From Rhizobium sp. NZLR1 (GTDB taxonomy: Bacteria > Pseudomonadota > Alphaproteobacteria > Rhizobiales > Rhizobiaceae): a stretch of DNA of 64,000 nt. Under the pieces are notes generated by a model. That model saw only the letters and a program-made list of their open reading frames with translations. It was not told where the DNA came from and made no database searches. The stretch spans positions 1,679,501-1,743,500 of the forward strand of contig NZ_CP071632.1 in assembly GCF_017357385.1 (NCBI RefSeq), given 5' to 3'. Position 1 is the stretch's first letter. The number at the start of each line of letters is the position of its first letter. The position numbers and the translations under genes are program-made. This document shows positions 16,846 to 26,850 of the stretch, piece by piece.

Positions 16846-17670
16846 ATGGCCGAAATCCTATCCTTCCCGGACGCAGACAGGGCGGATGGGTTACTGGTTC
16901 GCTCGCTGCGCGACGGCGTGCTGCGCCTCGTGCTCAACAACCCGCCGGCCAATGCGCTCTCGATCGCGCTTCTCGAAGCGCTGATGGCCGAGCTCGATAA
17001 GGCCGGCTCGGATGCGGATGTGCGCGTCATCGTCATCGCCTCGACCGGCAATGTCTTTTCCGCCGGGCATGATCTCAAGGAACTCACTGCCCACCGCGCC
17101 GATGAGGACCGGGGAGCCGGTTTCTTCGAGAGGGCCTTCCGGCTCTGCGCCGATCTGATGCTGAAGATCGCGCATCTGCCGAAGCCCGTCATCGCCGAGG
17201 TTGACGGGTTGGCGACGGCGGCCGGCTGCCAGCTCGTCGCCTCCTGCGATCTGGCGATCTGCACGGATACGTCGACATTCTGCACGCCGGGCGTCAATAT
17301 CGGCCTGTTCTGTTCGACGCCGATGGTGGCCGTTTCCCGGGCCGCCCATCGCAAGCAGGCTATGGAGATGCTCTTGACCGGCGAGACGATCGACGCCTCG
17401 ACCGGCAAGGATTTCGGCCTCGTCAACCGCATCGTGCCGAAGCAGTATCTGGCGCAGGTGGTTTCCAAATATGCCGGAGTGATCGCCAGCAAATCGCCGC
17501 TGATCCTGAAGATCGGCAAGGAAGCGTTCAACCGCCAGCTCGAACTGCCGGTTGAGGCAGCCTATGACTATGCCGCTAGAGTGATGGTCGACAATATGCT
17601 GACGCAGGATGCTGAGGAGGGCATCGGCGCCTTCCTCGGCAAGCGCACGCCGGAATGGAAGGGCGAGTGA
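16846..17670 (+). CDS. Enoyl-CoA hydratase/isomerase family protein (ECHDC3-like)
   Basis: A 274-residue crotonase-fold protein. The oxyanion-hole segments are NVFSAGHDLKELTAH (about residue 70) and EVDGLATAAGCQLVASCDLA (about residue 120). The usual catalytic Glu positions are not obvious: after ATAAGCQL comes TFCTPGVNIGLFCSTPMVA rather than the E-containing F-x-x-PEx-x-LG of true hydratases. This matches the ECHDC3 / non-hydratase branch. The CoA substrate is unknown. ATG 16846 follows GCAGGGAGCAGC. Convergent with the EamA gene; the two stop codons abut. Confidence 0.88.
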   Translation: MAEILSFPDADRADGLLVRSLRDGVLRLVLNNPPANALSIALLEALMAELDKAGSDADVRVIVIASTGNVFSAGHDLKELTAHRADEDRGAGFFERAFRLCADLMLKIAHLPKPVIAEVDGLATAAGCQLVASCDLAICTDTSTFCTPGVNIGLFCSTPMVAVSRAAHRKQAMEMLLTGETIDASTGKDFGLVNRIVPKQYLAQVVSKYAGVIASKSPLILKIGKEAFNRQLELPVEAAYDYAARVMVDNMLTQDAEEGIGAFLGKRTPEWKGE

Positions 17671-18507
17671 TCACGCCAATTTCAGAACCAGCCCGCCGAT
17701 GGCGATGACAACACCGGCGACGTAGCGCCAGACGCTGGCTTTTTCCTTGAAGACGGTGATCGAGATCACCAGCGCAAAGAGGATCGCGGTTTCGCGCAAG
17801 GCCGCGACGGTTGCGAGCGGGGCTTTTGTCATCGCCCAAAGTGCCAGCCCGTAGGAAGCGATCGAGCCGGCGCCGCCGATCAGGCCGCGCCACCAGTTGC
17901 GACGGACGTGACGCGTCACGGCCAAGGTGCCGCGTTGCGAAACCGCCCAGGAAAACAGCAACACCGGCGGCAGCAGCGACATCCATAATGTGTAGGAAAC
18001 CGCATTGCCGGAAAGGCGTGCGCCGATGCCGTCGACATAGGTGTAGCTGGCAATGACGCAGGCATTGGCAAGCGAGAGCAGGATGGCGCGGCTGCTGCCG
18101 CGCCGTGCCTCCAGAGCGAGTGTCAGGACGCCCGCACAGATTGTCATCGTGCCCGCGAGAGCGCCGCCGGAAAGATTTTCCTTCAGGATGAAGCCGCTTG
18201 TCGCGGCGATCAGCAGCGGTGCGCAGCCGCGCATCAGCGGATAGACGAGGCCGATATCGCCGGCCCGGTAGGCAGCGGCGACCAACTGGAAATAGGCGAA
18301 CTGCAGGATGGCCGAGACGCCGATGAACGGCCAGGCCGCGCTTTGCGGCAACGGCAGAAATGCCAGGAACGGCAGCGCCGAAACCGCGCCGCCTGCAGAG
18401 ATCAGTGCCGCGTCGAGAGATTTATCGCTGCCGGCCTTGACGATGGCGTTCCATGTCGCATGCAGCAGTGCGCCGAATAGAACCAGCAGGATGACGTCGA
18501 GTGGCAA
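17671..18507 (-). CDS. EamA/DMT-superfamily transporter
   Basis: A 278-residue membrane protein with about ten helices in two EamA repeats. Examples are LLVLFGALLHATWNAIVKAG at the start and AGVVIAIGGLVLKLA at the end, plus the family GLVYPLMRGCAPLLIA and the later LRETAILFALVISITVFKEK. DMT members move metabolites or drugs; the substrate is not deducible. ATG at 18507. Confidence 0.88.
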   Translation of the reverse strand: MPLDVILLVLFGALLHATWNAIVKAGSDKSLDAALISAGGAVSALPFLAFLPLPQSAAWPFIGVSAILQFAYFQLVAAAYRAGDIGLVYPLMRGCAPLLIAATSGFILKENLSGGALAGTMTICAGVLTLALEARRGSSRAILLSLANACVIASYTYVDGIGARLSGNAVSYTLWMSLLPPVLLFSWAVSQRGTLAVTRHVRRNWWRGLIGGAGSIASYGLALWAMTKAPLATVAALRETAILFALVISITVFKEKASVWRYVAGVVIAIGGLVLKLA

Positions 18508-18983
18508 GGGAGTAAATCCGGAAAAGATGCGGGAAGTGGAAAACGCCTCGCCTTCGGCGTTTCAAATTCCTGAAAAGACAACTGGGATTTGCACGAAAAT
18601 ACACGGCGGCGGTCGCGGTCGCGTTCATATACGAATAGCATTCTTTCAGTGTGGAAACAATCGCGGTGGATTGAAGCAATTTTTACGTGCGCTCGACATG
18701 CGTTCAATCCAAGCGATCCTTTCAACTATGAGATGTTTCTAATGGACACGGGAACGGAACGGGGGATTATCAAGAACATAAGCAGAAATGATCCGGGGGA
18801 ATTAGGCAGGTGATTATTCTATGCTGCTGAAATATAGATATTATTCTATAACTTTGACATACTGAAAATTTTAAACTTTTGATTGTGCCATCGTCGATAA
18901 GTCGCACCACGGGATTGAGCTTCGGCCTTTCGCAAAGGCGAAAGTCCTGCAGACTTCCCGCGGCCGTCAGGAGGGCGAAACCA
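18508..18983. other. Non-coding stretch with an A+T-rich end
   Basis: No convincing gene is seen on either strand. The part from about 18815 to 18890 is strikingly A+T-rich for this chromosome (runs such as AAATATAGATATTATTCTA and GAAAATTTTAAAC). It may hold the end of a transcript or a promoter region, but I could not assign elements. Confidence 0.5.
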
Positions 18984-19307
18984 TCACAATTGATGATGTG
19001 GAACGAAAAGCATCCCGTCAAGGTTGTCGATATTCTGGCAATTCAGGACCGGGCAGCGGGGATTGTCTTTCGAGGGGATATGCGTCCATTCCGCATAATC
19101 GGTCGCATCGCAATAATTGCTGTTGCGGACATAACGATCGTAAAGCGGCAAGCCACGGGGAGACTGATAGCGGAAGATCACCGCGCCCTGATTGTGGATG
19201 GCGGCGCGCACGCTGGCGCAGCTCATGGCAAGCGGATTGTAGCGCGAGATCGCCAGCGCCGGCGATGCGGCGAGCACGAGCATGAGGGCAAGAGCGATTT
19301 TTTTCAT
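18984..19307 (-). CDS. Small secreted protein of unknown function
   Basis: A 107-residue protein with a clear signal peptide (MKKIALALMLVLAASPALA, cleavage after ALA). The mature part has four cysteines (MSCASVRAAI, NSNYCDATDYAEW, NPRCPVLNCQ), suggesting two disulfides in the periplasm. It reads like a conserved rhizobial small secreted family, with a MSCASVRAAIHNQGAVIFRY block. ATG 19307 follows GAGGATGATTCG. The frame is open far upstream, but only this part has signal peptide and codon character. Divergent from the CoA-binding protein gene. Confidence 0.8.
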   Translation of the reverse strand: MKKIALALMLVLAASPALAISRYNPLAMSCASVRAAIHNQGAVIFRYQSPRGLPLYDRYVRNSNYCDATDYAEWTHIPSKDNPRCPVLNCQNIDNLDGMLFVPHHQL

Positions 19308-19427
19308 CGAATCATCCTCAGGAAGTAACCAATTCATATATACGGAAAAGACACGCAGCCCGTTTCGCGGAAACGCAAAAAAAACTGCGGGCCGCGCTGG
19401 AGGGCTTTCGGGAGTGGAGAAACGACC

Positions 19428-19856
19428 ATGGACCACGACGACTATACGGATGATTATCTCGCCGGAATCCTGCATTCCGTAAAGACCATCGCGCTGACCG
19501 GCGCTTCGCCCAATCCGGCGCGGCCGAGCAACGGCGTCATGGGTTATCTGCTGTCGCGCGGCTACGAGGTCATTCCCGTCAATCCGGGGCAGGCGGGCAA
19601 ACAGATCCAGGGCCGCACCGTTTATGCCCGGCTCGCCGACGTGCCCGTGCCGATCGACATGGTCGACGTGTTTCGCGCCGCCGAATATCTGGATGGGGTG
19701 GTCGAGGAGGCGCTGGCGCTGAGACCGCTGCCGCAGATCATCTGGGCCCAGCTTGGCGTCCGTGACGATGGGGCTGCCGCAAAGGCGGAGGCCGCCGGCA
19801 TCAAGGTGGTGATGAACCGCTGCCCGGCGATCGAGTATCCCCGTCTCATTGCCTGA
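19428..19856 (+). CDS. CoA-binding domain protein (YccU-like)
   Basis: A 142-residue single Rossmann-domain protein of the CoA_binding_2 family. The nucleotide-binding loop is KTIALTGASPNPARPSNGV, then GYEVIPVNPG, and VDVFRAAEYLDGVVEEAL. Homologues bind CoA but no reaction is established. It lies about 120 bp before metY on the same strand, possibly in one transcript. Confidence 0.92.
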   Translation: MDHDDYTDDYLAGILHSVKTIALTGASPNPARPSNGVMGYLLSRGYEVIPVNPGQAGKQIQGRTVYARLADVPVPIDMVDVFRAAEYLDGVVEEALALRPLPQIIWAQLGVRDDGAAAKAEAAGIKVVMNRCPAIEYPRLIA

Positions 19857-19973
19857 GTTGAGGTGCGATGAGACGGATTTTCCACCAAACGCCCAAGGGT
19901 TGAAACGGATCGCGATTAACTTTCGTAGACGACAGGCTATGATCCCGCCCGTCAGCAACAACTGGAGGACGAC

Positions 19974-21269
19974 ATGGCCAAGAACGATCCGGGATTCAAT
20001 ACGTTGGCGATCCATGCCGGCGCCCAGCCCGACCCGGCGACCGGCGCGCGTGTCACGCCGATCTACCAGACCACCGCCTTCGTCTTCAATGATTCCGATC
20101 ATGCCGCGGCTCTCTTCGGCCTGCAGGCCTTTGGCAACATCTACACCCGCATCATGAACCCGACGCAGGCCGTGCTCGAGGAGCGCGTCGCAGCGCTCGA
20201 GGGCGGCACGGCGGCGCTTGCCGTCGCCTCCGGCCATGCCGCGCAAATGATCGTCTTCCACACCATCATGCGCCCAGGCGAGAATTTCATCGCGGCCAAC
20301 AGGCTCTACGGCGGCTCCATCAATCAGTTCGGCCATGCCTTCGAGAATTTCGGCTGGCAGGTGCGCTGGGCCGATCCCGCCGATCCCGCGAGCTTCGAAA
20401 GCCAGATCGACGACAAGACGCGCGGCATCTTCATCGAAAGCCTGGCCAATCCCGGCGGCACCTTCGTCGATATCGCCGCCATTGCCGATGTCGCGCATCG
20501 CAACGGCCTGCCGCTGATCGTCGACAATACGATGGCGACACCCTATTTCATCCGCCCGATCGAGCACGGCGCCGATATCGTCGTGCATTCGCTGACGAAG
20601 TTTCTCGGCGGCCACGGCAATTCCATGGGCGGCCTCATCGTCGATGGAGGCACCTTCGACTGGTCGAAATCCGGCAATTACCCGATGCTGTCGAGCCCGC
20701 GGCCGGAATATAACGGCATGGTCCTGCACGCAACCTTCGGCAATTTCGCCTTTGCGATCGCTGCCCGCGTGCTCGGCCTGCGCGATCTCGGCCCGGCGAT
20801 CTCGCCCTTCAACGCTTTCCTGATCCTGACCGGCATCGAGACACTGCCGCTCCGGATGCAACGCCACAGCGACAATGCGATCGCCGTCGCCAAATGGCTG
20901 AAGGCGCACAGCAAGATCGCCTGGGTGAATTATGCCGGCCTCGACGACGATCCGAACCATGCCCTGCAGCAGCGCTATTCCCCAAAGGGCGCAGGCTCCG
21001 TCTTCACTTTCGGCGTCGAAGGCGGCGTTACGGGTGGCTATGAGGCGGGCAAGACGCTGGTCGAGGGGCTGGAGCTCTTCTCCCACCTCGCCAATATCGG
21101 CGACACCCGCTCGCTCGTCATCCACCCGGCCTCGACGACACATCGGCAGTTGACCGAGGAACAGAAGACCGCCGCCGGCGCCGGCGCCGACGTGGTACGC
21201 CTTTCCGTCGGCATCGAGGACGTCAAGGACATCATCGCCGACCTCGAACAGGCGCTCTCGAAGATCTGA
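19974..21269 (+). CDS. metY: O-acetylhomoserine (thiol)-lyase / aminocarboxypropyltransferase
   Basis: A 431-residue PLP enzyme of the Cys/Met metabolism family that makes homocysteine or methionine from O-acetylhomoserine and sulfide or methanethiol. The PLP lysine lies in VVHSLTKFLGGHG; other family blocks are YTRIMNPTQAVLEERVAALEG, PLIVDNTMATPYFIRPIEHG and LVIHPASTTHRQL. ATG 19974 has a strong GGAGGA site. The 6-bp spacing to the following cupin gene suggests co-transcription. I inspected the leader for a SAM riboswitch and did not find one. Confidence 0.95.
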   Translation: MAKNDPGFNTLAIHAGAQPDPATGARVTPIYQTTAFVFNDSDHAAALFGLQAFGNIYTRIMNPTQAVLEERVAALEGGTAALAVASGHAAQMIVFHTIMRPGENFIAANRLYGGSINQFGHAFENFGWQVRWADPADPASFESQIDDKTRGIFIESLANPGGTFVDIAAIADVAHRNGLPLIVDNTMATPYFIRPIEHGADIVVHSLTKFLGGHGNSMGGLIVDGGTFDWSKSGNYPMLSSPRPEYNGMVLHATFGNFAFAIAARVLGLRDLGPAISPFNAFLILTGIETLPLRMQRHSDNAIAVAKWLKAHSKIAWVNYAGLDDDPNHALQQRYSPKGAGSVFTFGVEGGVTGGYEAGKTLVEGLELFSHLANIGDTRSLVIHPASTTHRQLTEEQKTAAGAGADVVRLSVGIEDVKDIIADLEQALSKI

Positions 21270-21275
21270 GTGGCC

Positions 21276-21620
21276 ATGGCAAATTTCATCACCCTCGGCA
21301 TTGACGGCGTCGAACCCGAGTTCGGCGCCCCGGAGCCCGGTCGGATCATCTCAGGCGATCCGCATTTCCGCACCTGGAACCTGGAGGAGGCCGAAGGCGG
21401 GCTCTATTCCGGCATCTGGGAGGCGACGCCGGGCAAGTGGCGGATCGTTTATGAGGAATGGGAATATTTCAGCCTGCTGTCCGGCTATTCGATCGTCACG
21501 GAGGAGGGCGGTGAGCCGGTTCATCTGAAGACGGGCGACCGGATGATCTTGCGACCCGGCTTCAAGGGAACGTGGGAAGTCGTTGAAACGACTCGCAAGG
21601 ATTATGTGATCAAGGTTTAA
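21276..21620 (+). CDS. Cupin-fold protein (DUF861 / Cupin_3)
   Basis: A 114-residue single-domain cupin with the DUF861 layout: W-x-A-T-PGKWRIVYEEWEYFSLLSG followed by LKTGDRMILRPGFKGTWEVVET. The canonical His metal ligands of cupin motif 1 are absent or replaced, as is common in this subfamily. ATG 21276 sits 6 bp after the metY stop; GTG 21270 is an alternative. Its role with metY is unknown. Confidence 0.85.
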   Translation: MANFITLGIDGVEPEFGAPEPGRIISGDPHFRTWNLEEAEGGLYSGIWEATPGKWRIVYEEWEYFSLLSGYSIVTEEGGEPVHLKTGDRMILRPGFKGTWEVVETTRKDYVIKV

Positions 21621-21854
21621 GCAGCGCCAGCAAACCGGCGCTGACGATGGCGGGCCTGTCCCGATTTGCGGCGATGACGGCCCGTCTTTCTGCGGATGGC
21701 TGCGCTTCTTTGCCGGATAGAACGCTTTTAACCAATCCCGTTAATCGGGTCTACATCGTCAAAATGCTATATCTTATCTGCAGCGCATAGCGGACATGAT
21801 GTCTCCTGCCGTCCCCACAGACATGGCCTTGCAATTAATCTTTCCGGAATATGC

Positions 21855-23984
21855 ATGTCGTCGAATCTTGCAGGTAGGCACGTTCGCACCCAGACCTCTT
21901 CCATCATTGCGACAACGGTCTGTTTCCTTGTCGTCGCCCTCATCCTGACCGGCCTGATGGCACATGTCGTCGTCAAGATGACCCGGTCGGCGAATGAGAT
22001 CGACGATGCGCGGGCCACGCGCGCCGCCCGCGCGGCGATCGGAGCCTTTGTGGCTCGTCTGAGCGGGACGACGACGGACAATGCCATATGGGACGATGCC
22101 TATAGTGCGGCCTCCTCTCCTGCCGCCGCCGACTGGGCCTATGAAAATTGGGGAAAGACCAGCGAGGATTACGCGCTCTATGACGGCGCGATCGTAATCG
22201 GCCCTGACCGGTCGTCGATCGTCTCCGCATATGCCAAGGGCAAGCCCTTCGAGCCGAGCGCCTTTTTCGGCGAAGGCTTTTATCGGCAGATCAACGCAGC
22301 CGCCGATCCCGAGCGGGCGCCGATGGTCAACTTCATCAAGACCGAAAGCGGTATCGCCCTGCTCGCATCGCAGGCGATCCAGCCCTTCGAAGCCTCCGGA
22401 GAGCTTCCGAAGCTCAGCACGCTGAGCTTTTACAAGGAATTTACCCCCGAGGTTCTCGACGCGCTCTCGAACGAACATGAACTCGAAGGCTTGCACCTTG
22501 AAACGAAGCCCAGGCCGGAATTTCTGAATACGCCGATCACCGACATGAAAGGGGCCGTCATCGGCTACCTCGTATGGCCGAGCAAAGCGCCTGGAAGCAC
22601 TGTGTTTCATCGGGTAACGCCCTATGTCGCTGCCGCCGTCGCCATTCTTGCGCTGTTCCTGATCGGCGTTCTGATGGTCGGGACGTCCGAGGCACGGCGC
22701 CTGCGCCAGCTGGCGGAGGCAGCGCTTTTCGAAGCCGGCCATGACAGCCTGAGCGGCCTGTTGAACAGACATGGACTTCTCAGCCTGCTGGAAGAGTTGG
22801 ACAATTCGGGCTCTTCGCCACCCCGGCTCTATCTGGTCGATCTCGATGGCTTCAAGGCGGTCAACGATGCCTGGGGGCATGCGGTCGGCGATGATTTGAT
22901 CCGACTGGTTTCGAACGCGCTGATGGCCTGCCACCCCGAGGTCGTCGCCGCGGCTAGGCTGGGGGGCGACGAATTTGCGCTGGTGCATGTTGGATCTGCC
23001 ACGTGCGAAGATATGGAAAAGACCATTCTCGCGCTGTTTGCCGAGCCCTTCAAAATCGGCGGACGAACGATCGAAGTTGGAGCAAGCATCGGAGCTGCCG
23101 CGCGCGACGGAGGCATCGAGCCTCTGGAGCTTCTCCGCAGAGCGGACATGGCCCTCTATCGCGCCAAGGCAAGTGGCAGAGGCCAGGCGATCGAATTCGA
23201 CCCCGAACTGGACGAGGAACGCCAACGGGTCGCCGAACTGGAAGGTCTGTTGAAGCACGCCATCAGCACTGGTGCGATCGAGGCCGTTTTCCAGCCTCTC
23301 GTTTCCGCCACAACAGGCGCTGTCACTGGTCTTGAAGCGCTGGCGCGCTGGCGAACGTCAACCGGAAACATCAGCCCGGAGATTTTCATCCCTCTCGCCG
23401 AGAGGTGCGGCCTCATCGATGCGCTTGGCGTTCACATGCTGAGGACATCAATCGAGCATGCCAAGAGCTGGCCCGATCTGGCACTGTCGGTGAACGTCTC
23501 GCCAATCCAACTCTGCAATCCCGAATTTGCCGCGGAGGTAATCTCGGTCCTGCGCGAGCTCGATTTCGATCCGAAGCGCCTGACCTTGGAGATCACCGAA
23601 GGCGTTCTGATGACAAATCCGGATCAGGCCCGGCGGTCGATAGACCAGCTGAAGCGCGTCGGGATAAAGTTCGCGCTGGATGACTTTGGCTGCGGCTACG
23701 CCAGCATCGGCGCATTGCGGCAGTTCGGGTTCGATCGCATGAAGATCGATCGCTCGCTTGTGTCCGCTCTCGATGAAGGCGCCAACGGCGCCGATGTCCT
23801 TCGGGCGACCATTTCGCTGGCGACCGCTCTGAAGATTCCCGTGACCGCCGAAGGTATCGAGAACAGCCGCCAGGCGGCGATCTTGCGAGAGGCTGGCTGC
23901 GATCAGCTTCAAGGCTATCTGATGGGAAGACCTATGTCGGCGCACGACATATCCGGCAGGCTGCAGGAAGACTCGGCCGCATGA
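21855..23984 (+). CDS. CHASE4-GGDEF-EAL cyclic-di-GMP protein
   Basis: A 709-residue membrane sensor. An N-terminal helix ([21 protein letters not shown]) leads to a CHASE4-like periplasmic domain with the [13 protein letters not shown] signature. A second helix ([20 protein letters not shown]) precedes a GGDEF domain with intact RLGGDEFAL, then an EAL domain with [23 protein letters not shown] and DDFGCGYAS, all key residues present. It could both make and degrade cyclic-di-GMP; which activity dominates cannot be read. ATG 21855. A pstB fragment starts just after it. Confidence 0.94.
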   Translation: MSSNLAGRHVRTQTSSIIATTVCFLVVALILTGLMAHVVVKMTRSANEIDDARATRAARAAIGAFVARLSGTTTDNAIWDDAYSAASSPAAADWAYENWGKTSEDYALYDGAIVIGPDRSSIVSAYAKGKPFEPSAFFGEGFYRQINAAADPERAPMVNFIKTESGIALLASQAIQPFEASGELPKLSTLSFYKEFTPEVLDALSNEHELEGLHLETKPRPEFLNTPITDMKGAVIGYLVWPSKAPGSTVFHRVTPYVAAAVAILALFLIGVLMVGTSEARRLRQLAEAALFEAGHDSLSGLLNRHGLLSLLEELDNSGSSPPRLYLVDLDGFKAVNDAWGHAVGDDLIRLVSNALMACHPEVVAAARLGGDEFALVHVGSATCEDMEKTILALFAEPFKIGGRTIEVGASIGAAARDGGIEPLELLRRADMALYRAKASGRGQAIEFDPELDEERQRVAELEGLLKHAISTGAIEAVFQPLVSATTGAVTGLEALARWRTSTGNISPEIFIPLAERCGLIDALGVHMLRTSIEHAKSWPDLALSVNVSPIQLCNPEFAAEVISVLRELDFDPKRLTLEITEGVLMTNPDQARRSIDQLKRVGIKFALDDFGCGYASIGALRQFGFDRMKIDRSLVSALDEGANGADVLRATISLATALKIPVTAEGIENSRQAAILREAGCDQLQGYLMGRPMSAHDISGRLQEDSAA

Positions 23985-24012
23985 CGCGCGATCGATGGGT
24001 CGCCCGCCTGAG

Positions 24013-24186
24013 GGCGAGTTCACCATCGTCATCGTCACCCACAACATGCAGCAGGCAAGCCGCATCTCCGACAATACCGCCTTCATGTATCTTGGCGAGC
24101 TGATCGAATACGGCCCGACCGCTGAGATTTTCCAGTCGCCGAAGGTCAAGCGCACCGAAGACTACATCACCGGCCGTTACGGCTGA
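24013..24186 (+). pseudogene. pstB: 3' fragment of pstB (phosphate ABC transporter ATPase)
   Basis: About 57 codons match the C-terminal end of Pst[21 protein letters not shown], then [18 protein letters not shown] and [11 protein letters not shown], ending with a proper stop. The Walker A, signature and Walker B parts are missing, and no other pst genes are near. Reading frame and residues are well preserved, so the truncation or duplication looks recent. It begins about 30 bp after the GGDEF-EAL stop. It cannot be a functional ATPase. Confidence 0.88.
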
Positions 24187-24202
24187 TCTGCGAGGCTATG
24201 GA

Positions 24203-25447
24203 TCACCACCACAAATCCAGCCGGTCCAGCCCGTGGAAATGGTAGACGTCCTTGACTTCAGGCGTCTTCGCCAGCTTGAGACCGGCAAGCCTTGCGAACA
24301 GGATCGGGAGCACGACGTTGAGCTCCAGCCGCGCCAGCGGCGCGCCGATGCAGAAATGGATGCCGGCGCCGAAGGAGAGGTTCGCCGCCTCGTTGCGGTC
24401 GGGCCGGAAGGCCAGCGGATCGGTGAACTTCGCCGGGTCGAGATTGGCGGCGGCGAGGATGAGGCTGACCTTGTCGCCGCGCTGGAAGGAGACGCCGTCG
24501 ATTTCCGCAGGCTCCAGGGCCCAGCGCTGGAAGATGTGGACCGGCGCGCAGGTGCGCAGGGTTTCCTCGACGGTGCGCTCGGTCGTCGCCTCGTCGCGGA
24601 AGATTTCCGCCGGATCTGAGCCGCTCTCGAGGATGATGCGCACCGAATTGCCGATCTGGTGCACAGTCGCCTCGTGCCCGGCATTGAGCAGCACGATCGT
24701 CGTCGAGACCAGCTCCTCCTCGGTCAGATACTGACCCTTGTGCTCGGTATGGATCATGTGGGTGAGCAGGTCGTCGCGTGGCTCGGCGCGGCGCTCTGCG
24801 ATCACCGTCCGGACATAGTCGGAAAATTCCTTCGCCGCCCGTTCGGCCTCGTCTTCTTGCTCGCGCGTGCGGCCGAACATGTACATGCGGACGTAGGCGT
24901 GCGACCAGGCAAGCAGCTGCGGCCCCATTTCCTCGGGAATGCCGATCATCCGGGCGATCATCGTCACCGGTATGATGTCGGCAAAGGCAGAGAGCAGCTC
25001 GACCTCACCCTTTTCCGCGAAGCCGTCGATCAGCCGGTTGGCCAACTCGGTAAGCTCTGGTTTCATCTTCTCGACATGGCGGGAGACGAAGGCGCGGTTG
25101 ACCAGCGTGCGCAGCCGTGTGTGCTCCGGCGGTTCGAGTTCGAGCAGGGAATAGCGTTCCGAGAGATCGAAACTGGCAAGATGCGGCATCGGCTCGGCAA
25201 GCCCGAGCTCCTCGCGGCTGGCGATATGCAGGATCTGCCGGCCGAAGCGGCGATCGCGCAGCAAACCGTTCACATGGTCGTAGCCGGTGAAGAACCACTG
25301 CTTCTGCTCGCTCCAGTAGAACGTCGGACAATGCGCATGAAGTGCGGCATAGACGGCATTCGGATTGCTGTAGAAGGCCGGGTTGCGGGCGTCCAGCGAT
25401 ACATGGCGGCGGGCCGGATCGATCGAGAGAAAGGGCGGTATCATCAT
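24203..25447 (-). CDS. Cytochrome P450
   Basis: A 414-residue soluble bacterial P450 monooxygenase. The haem thiolate motif is FGAGIHFCIGAPLARLE (about residue 355), the I-helix oxygen-binding motif is LLNAGHEATVHQIGN, the ExxR is in VEETLRTC, and the meander region has PDRNEAANLSFG. The N-terminus has no membrane anchor. ATG 25447 (or 25444) fits family length better than the longer frame. No ferredoxin gene is adjacent and the substrate is unknown; the best class guess is CYP107-like. Confidence 0.95.
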   Translation of the reverse strand: MMIPPFLSIDPARRHVSLDARNPAFYSNPNAVYAALHAHCPTFYWSEQKQWFFTGYDHVNGLLRDRRFGRQILHIASREELGLAEPMPHLASFDLSERYSLLELEPPEHTRLRTLVNRAFVSRHVEKMKPELTELANRLIDGFAEKGEVELLSAFADIIPVTMIARMIGIPEEMGPQLLAWSHAYVRMYMFGRTREQEDEAERAAKEFSDYVRTVIAERRAEPRDDLLTHMIHTEHKGQYLTEEELVSTTIVLLNAGHEATVHQIGNSVRIILESGSDPAEIFRDEATTERTVEETLRTCAPVHIFQRWALEPAEIDGVSFQRGDKVSLILAAANLDPAKFTDPLAFRPDRNEAANLSFGAGIHFCIGAPLARLELNVVLPILFARLAGLKLAKTPEVKDVYHFHGLDRLDLWW

Positions 25448-25596
25448 GCCCGAAGGCTTAGCGGATTTGCTCGGCCTCGGAAAGGTGCGGGGTGAGGGCG
25501 AGCCGCCCGGAAGCGATGCGCGCCCGGCCGGGCGCGTCAATCACTTTAAAATCTAAGTCTAACCCCGAGGATTGATTCCGGTTTTCACCGTTACCG

Positions 25597-26850
25597 CTAG
25601 CCGGCCCGCGACAGCGTGCCCATGCGCCGCAGGGCCTCGATCTGGTCGTCGACCGTCGGCACGAGTTCGCCGGCGGTGTTGCTCGGCGCGGCCGGCGCCG
25701 GCGCTGCTGCCTCGGCTTCTCCGAAGGTGACGGTGCAGTTGCGGCCTGCGCCCTTTGCCGCGTAGAGCGCCCGGTCGGCGGCCGAGATCAGCTTGTCGAT
25801 ATTGGCTTCGACCGAGGAAGCAAGCGCGATGCCGATGCTGACGGTGACGGGAACGATTGCTTCGCCGGTGCTGACGGGAAGACGGCAGAATTCGGTGCGG
25901 ATCGCTTCGGCGATCGCTTCGGCCTCGGTCTGGTCGGTGACCGCGGCGAAGGCTGCGAATTCTTCGCCGCCCATACGGCCGAAGATGTGGTTCGGAATAT
26001 ACTGGCGGGCCATTCGCGCGAATTCGGTCAGCACGGCATCGCCGGACTGGTGGCCGAAACGGTCGTTGACGCGCTTGAAATGGTCGAGATCGAAGAGTAT
26101 CACTGCGACCTGGCGCTGGTCGTCATGAGCTTTTTCCTGGATGGCGTTGAAATAACCGAGCAGGCCGCGGCGGTTGAGCACGCCCGTCAGCGAATCGGTC
26201 AGGGTGAGGGCGCGCAGGTGCCGTTCGGAGCGCTCCATGATCAGCCGGCAGGTGAACGCGAAGGCGATGGTCAGCAGGAAGGCGCTTGCCATGGCGGAGG
26301 CGCCGCCGAGATTGGTCGCCTCGACATCGCTCGGCAGCGTTAGCGCCATCGTCACCGCCGAGCCGAAGCACAGGCAGCCCTGGATGACGAACACACCCAT
26401 CAGCTTGACGCGGGTACGCTCGCGGCGCATGTCGCCGGCGGCGACCGCAAGGGCAAGCGCCGTCGCACCCGTCGCCGAAGCGAGATTATAGAGCACCACC
26501 CGGTTTGAATAGTCGCTGTTGACCCAGGGCAGAAAGACCCCGGCGAGCCAGATCGCCGGCGGCAGCAGCGCCCACCATTCGATCCGTTTGCGGTCCAGCG
26601 CCAGAAAACCCGCCACCCAGGCGCTCTGGCCGAGCAGCGCAATGGCATTGCCGATCTCTATGGACAACAGGCTGGGCACTTGGCCGCGCAGCGCGATCAT
26701 CGCAAAGCCGATGCCGGTCAGCAGAAAGCCGATGCCCCAATAGAGGTAGGCCTCGTTTCTGACATTGTGGCGCCAGGCGACGAACAGCACCAAAGCGAGC
26801 GTCATCGCCTCCGAACACCAGATGGCGAGACCTGTAGCAATATTGAACAC
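25597..26850 (-). CDS. Membrane-bound GGDEF diguanylate cyclase
   Basis: A 417-residue protein with six to eight N-terminal helices (residues 1-205) and a GGDEF domain. The active site reads MGGEEFAAF, an active GGEEF form, and the domain start is LTDSLTGVLNRRGLLGYF. No RxxD inhibitory site is evident immediately upstream. The C-terminal 40 residues are Ala/Pro-rich and end LRRMGTLSRAG. Expected to make cyclic-di-GMP in response to a membrane signal. Confidence 0.95.
   Translation of the reverse strand: MFNIATGLAIWCSEAMTLALVLFVAWRHNVRNEAYLYWGIGFLLTGIGFAMIALRGQVPSLLSIEIGNAIALLGQSAWVAGFLALDRKRIEWWALLPPAIWLAGVFLPWVNSDYSNRVVLYNLASATGATALALAVAAGDMRRERTRVKLMGVFVIQGCLCFGSAVTMALTLPSDVEATNLGGASAMASAFLLTIAFAFTCRLIMERSERHLRALTLTDSLTGVLNRRGLLGYFNAIQEKAHDDQRQVAVILFDLDHFKRVNDRFGHQSGDAVLTEFARMARQYIPNHIFGRMGGEEFAAFAAVTDQTEAEAIAEAIRTEFCRLPVSTGEAIVPVTVSIGIALASSVEANIDKLISAADRALYAAKGAGRNCTVTFGEAEAAAPAPAAPSNTAGELVPTVDDQIEALRRMGTLSRAG

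Noticed and set aside
19857..19973. SAM-type riboswitch before metY
   Set aside because: The conserved SAM-II core blocks are not present and no matching pseudoknot arms were found by eye.
19308..21143. Long minus-strand extension upstream of the small secreted protein gene
   Set aside because: It is antisense to metY and the CoA-binding gene. Only the last 107 codons after a signal peptide start behave as a gene.
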